A stretch of 7,952 nt of DNA from Nitrospiraceae bacterium (lineage in GTDB: Bacteria; Nitrospirota; Thermodesulfovibrionia; Thermodesulfovibrionales; Dissulfurispiraceae). This document shows positions 5,643 to 7,952 of the stretch, piece after piece. The notes beneath the pieces were generated by a model. It was not told the origin of the DNA and made no database searches. It saw nothing but the letters and a program-made list of their open reading frames with translations. The stretch's first letter is position 1. Each line of letters starts with the position of its first letter. The DNA is taken from assembly GCA_003170655.1 (NCBI GenBank), contig PMYY01000013.1:1-7952 (forward strand). The letters run 5' to 3'. Made by a program: the position numbers and the translations under genes.

Positions 5643-7109
5643 ATGAGTGTGGATAAGCAATGGCATTCTGCTGCAATCTTGGTTATCGCCGGGTTGGTCG
5701 TGACGCTAATCGGTGGATGTATGGTCGGGCCGGAATATCACCCGCCCAAGCCAACAATGAGCCCCTCTTCATGGACCGGGGTGTCAACGATTCCCACAGA
5801 TCAACCGTCTGTGGCCACTGATCAACCCGCTGACCTAACCGACTGGTGGAAGCAGTTTAACGACCCCATATTGAATGAACTGGTTGAAGAAGCGATTAGA
5901 ACTAACTTCGACCTGCAAATTGCTGTCTTGCGCTTGCGCCAAGCACGTGCCTTGCGTGGTATAACTATTGGGGGGCTTTGGCCGTCTGTTACCGCATCAG
6001 GCAATTACCAGCGATTTCACACGGCCGGGACTGTGCCCGACAATCTACAGCAAAATCTTTATGAGGCAGGTTTGGATGCTGTGTGGGAACTCGACCTATT
6101 CGGCGGCATGCGTCGGAACGTCGAATCGGCCGAAGCCAATATTCAGGGCGCAATCGAGAACATACGGGACGTCCAAGTCAGCCTCATTGCCGAAGTGGCT
6201 CTTAATTACATCCAGCTCCGTGGTTACCAGCAGGAGATTGTGATCGCACAAAACAATCTTAAATCCCAGCGACATACTGCTGAGATTACCCATAAACGAC
6301 TGGCCGTTGGGTTCGCTAGTGCTCTCGATACTGCCAACGCCGACTCTGATGTTGCCATGACGGAATCTCAGATACCGGTCTTTGAAACGGCTTCACAGCA
6401 ATCTATTTATGCTATAAGTGTACTGTTGGCACAGCCGCCCGCGGCTTTGCTCGGGGAATTATCACCTGTAAACAGCATTCCGAGGGTGCCTGCTAAAATC
6501 CCCGTCGGTCTACCGTCGGAATTGCTGCGCCGCCGACCTGACATCCGCGAGTCCGAGGCGCAGCTCCACGCCGCTACTGCGCAGATAGGTGTAGCTGTAG
6601 CACAGCTTTTCCCGTCTTTTTCGCTGACTGGCACAGCTGACTGGCATAGTAATCTGCTTCGCACTTGGTGGACCGATGCCGGCCGCGCTTTCGCCTTCGG
6701 TCCGTCAGTGAATTGGCCGCTTTTTCAGGGCGGGGCTGTTATATCTAACGTGCATTTGCAGGAGGCGATGCGTGACCAAGCATTCCTCATGTACCAGAAG
6801 ACGGTCCTACTAGCATTTCAGGATGTCGAGAATGCTTTAATTGCATTTAAGAATGAGCAAGAGCATTGCAAGTCGCTCAATGACGTTGTGATTGCCAACC
6901 GAAGGGCTGTGGATTTGTCCTTACAGCTTTACACCGAGGGGCAGATCGATTTCTTGAATGTTCTCAATGCACAGCGTTCACTTTACGCCTCTGAAGACGC
7001 ATTAGTGCAAAGCGAACGTAATGTCACAGTTGATCTCATCACTCTCTACAAGGCACTTGGCGGCGGTTGGGAATCCCTGCATTCTGACCATCGGCCGTCC
7101 ACTGATTAG
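5643..7109 (+). CDS. NodT/TolC-like outer-membrane efflux lipoprotein
   Basis: From this start the protein has 488 residues. A short basic/polar start and hydrophobic core (about 9-24) lead to a lipobox-like LIGGC with the lipidated Cys at 26, then MVGPEYHPPKP, the usual opening of NodT-family channels. Two outer-membrane efflux repeats follow, about 75-265 and 290-475. Family hallmarks are WWKQFNDPILNELVEEA (68-84), WELDLFGGMRR (148-158), GLPSELLRRRPDIRESEAQL (289-308), PSFSLTG (324-330), NWPLFQGG (357-364), DFLNVLNAQRSLY (436-448) and LYKALGGGW (468-476). It should trimerise into the outer-membrane duct that completes the pump with the adaptor. The reading frame stays open upstream to ATG 5568, but that would overlap the permease by 65 bp and push the signal peptide inward. 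A short TDQP repeat (52-62) lies in the N-terminal linker. The last gene of the core pump operon. Confidence 0.92.
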   Translation: MSVDKQWHSAAILVIAGLVVTLIGGCMVGPEYHPPKPTMSPSSWTGVSTIPTDQPSVATDQPADLTDWWKQFNDPILNELVEEAIRTNFDLQIAVLRLRQARALRGITIGGLWPSVTASGNYQRFHTAGTVPDNLQQNLYEAGLDAVWELDLFGGMRRNVESAEANIQGAIENIRDVQVSLIAEVALNYIQLRGYQQEIVIAQNNLKSQRHTAEITHKRLAVGFASALDTANADSDVAMTESQIPVFETASQQSIYAISVLLAQPPAALLGELSPVNSIPRVPAKIPVGLPSELLRRRPDIRESEAQLHAATAQIGVAVAQLFPSFSLTGTADWHSNLLRTWWTDAGRAFAFGPSVNWPLFQGGAVISNVHLQEAMRDQAFLMYQKTVLLAFQDVENALIAFKNEQEHCKSLNDVVIANRRAVDLSLQLYTEGQIDFLNVLNAQRSLYASEDALVQSERNVTVDLITLYKALGGGWESLHSDHRPSTD

Positions 7110-7132
7110 ATGAAGCGAAGGACTGGAAGGCC

Positions 7133-7158
7133 TTTTGATGCGGAAGGTGCCATCAAAA
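7133..7158 (+). repeat. Intercistronic stem-loop between channel gene and exported-protein gene
   Basis: TTTTGATG (7133-7140) and CATCAAAA (7151-7158) form a perfect 8-bp AU-rich stem with a 10-nt loop. It is not followed by a U-run, so it does not look like a standard intrinsic terminator. It could be a weak attenuator or an mRNA-processing or stability element, or chance. Confidence 0.3.
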
Positions 7159-7188
7159 AGAGTATGACCATTTAAGATAGGAGAAAAA

Positions 7189-7698
7189 ATGTTAAGTAAC
7201 TTTAGAACGTCGTGTTTATTGGTTGTTGGTGCACTGGTTTTAGTCTTAACAGGAGCTGCAACCCAAAGTGAGGCGGGGGTAAATGTGAATATAAGTCTCC
7301 CCGCCATCAGGTTTGTTGCACCTCCTGACGTGGTTGTGATACCTGGAACGTATGTTTATATGGTCCCTGACATTGATGCGGATTTTTTGTTTTATCAAGG
7401 CTATTGGTGGCGTCCTTATGAAGGGCATTGGTACAGATCCAAGGACTATAAAGGGCCGTGGCGTAACGTAGAGTCGAGGAGTATTCCAAGCGGATTAAGA
7501 GCATTGCCACAGGACTATCGTCATCGTCTATCGCCTGGACATGAACGGATACACTACGGAGACGTACAAAAGAACTGGAAACAATGGGAGAAGGAAAAGC
7601 ATTGGGACGGCCGCGTAGGTCATGGCGAGCCTAAGCGGGAAGAACAAGGCGAACATGAGCGCGGCGGACGTGGCGAAGCCCACGAAGGACGAGATTAA
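7189..7698 (+). CDS. Small exported Trp/Tyr-rich protein of unknown function
   Basis: This 169-residue protein begins with a signal peptide (hydrophobic about 8-24, likely cut after QSEA near residue 29). The mature part has a beta-rich block (about 46-91) starting VVVIPGTYVYMVPDIDADF and continuing with GYWWRPYEGHWYRS and KDYKGPW, so aromatic residues are regularly spaced. It then has a basic helical region (about 103-139, LPQDYRHRLSPGHERIHYG, KNWKQWEKEKHW) and a low-complexity Gly/Glu/His/Arg tail (140-169). I recall similar proteins in Geobacter-type genomes, annotated only as hypothetical or exported, and know of no assigned role. AGGAG at 7179-7183 with 5-nt spacing supports the start. 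It follows the channel gene by 79 bp on the same strand and may be co-transcribed, so a periplasmic accessory role to the pump is possible but unproven. The His/Glu-rich tail could bind metal, which is speculation. Confidence 0.85.
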   Translation: MLSNFRTSCLLVVGALVLVLTGAATQSEAGVNVNISLPAIRFVAPPDVVVIPGTYVYMVPDIDADFLFYQGYWWRPYEGHWYRSKDYKGPWRNVESRSIPSGLRALPQDYRHRLSPGHERIHYGDVQKNWKQWEKEKHWDGRVGHGEPKREEQGEHERGGRGEAHEGRD

Positions 7699-7952
7699 CA
7701 AAGAGGCCGCTAGAAAGCAAAGGAAAAGGGAACGCTCAGGTTGATGATTGCAAATCACTGCATCTCACGTGTTCAGGATGTTTTGGGTGGCACGCTCGTT
7801 AAGGATGTGATGACTTAGATCAAAAGTTTTGACGATAGAATAAATGCAGAAAGGCAGAAATCTTGACTATTATTGTTAAGAAGATCACGAATTGAATTCT
7901 AAGTCAGCACATGAAAGTAGTATTTACCGACTAAGGGTTTGCGGAACAATAT
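7699..7952. other. Downstream region without a recognisable gene; imperfect 15-bp inverted repeat
   Basis: No ORF with recognisable content is seen up to the window edge and no strong intrinsic terminator is evident. An inverted repeat, ATGTGATGACTTAGA (7805-7819) and TCTAAGTCAGCACAT (7898-7912), pairs at 14 of 15 positions across a 78-bp gap. That gap contains a small dyad, TCAAAAGTTTTGA (7820-7832). The arms could be a long-range RNA stem, the ends of a very small mobile remnant, or chance. Confidence 0.4.

Noticed and set aside
7528..7758. Minus-strand 76-codon frame that looks like a hydrophobic membrane protein.
   Set aside because: It is the complement of the charged Glu/Arg/Lys-rich tail of the exported protein; complements of such codons give Leu/Phe/Ser runs. 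No good ribosome binding site was seen.

Overview
The window reads as chromosomal DNA of a Gram-negative bacterium. It encodes an outer-membrane lipoprotein efflux channel, a periplasmic adaptor, a MacB-type ABC transporter and two exported periplasmic proteins. Several traits fit the Desulfuromonadales/Geobacter part of the deltaproteobacteria: MacB split into separate ATPase and permease proteins, a NodT-type channel beginning GCMVGPEYHPP after its signal, a MacA ending in NPFTPQ plus basic residues, and a downstream exported protein with a VVVIPGTYVY...GYWWRPYEGHWYRS block. This assignment is from remembered family style, not a search, and is moderate.

Layout. Positions 1-910 (minus strand) hold a two-gene unit: a receiver-only response regulator (431-910), then a GTG-started Spy/CpxP-like LTXXQ protein that runs off the left edge. 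Positions 911-2203 are a divergent, gene-poor 1.29 kb stretch with no convincing large gene. It holds an operator-like inverted repeat upstream of the regulator, one small hydrophobic ORF with a good ribosome binding site, a few weak small-ORF or relic signals, and a likely sigma70-type promoter just before macA. Positions 2204-7109 (plus strand) are a tight operon: macA adaptor, macB-type ATPase, macB-type permease and a NodT/TolC-like outer-membrane lipoprotein, with gaps of 7, 17 and 10 bp. A fifth gene (7189-7698), 79 bp downstream on the same strand, encodes a small exported Trp/Tyr-rich protein of unknown function. Positions 7699-7952 hold no recognisable gene but carry an imperfect 15-bp inverted repeat.

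How it fits together. The ATPase and permease form an inner-membrane mechanotransmission ABC transporter. The adaptor links it to the outer-membrane channel, giving a complete tripartite MacAB-TolC-type exporter for compounds or peptides collected from the periplasm. The divergent regulator and LTXXQ protein suggest an envelope-stress or metal-stress setting, but no sequence evidence directly ties that regulator to the efflux operon. No CRISPR array, tRNA, rRNA or intact mobile element was seen. I found no clearly new system; the most useful leads are the regulator's upstream operator array, the unknown exported protein, and the small ORFs in the divergent region.
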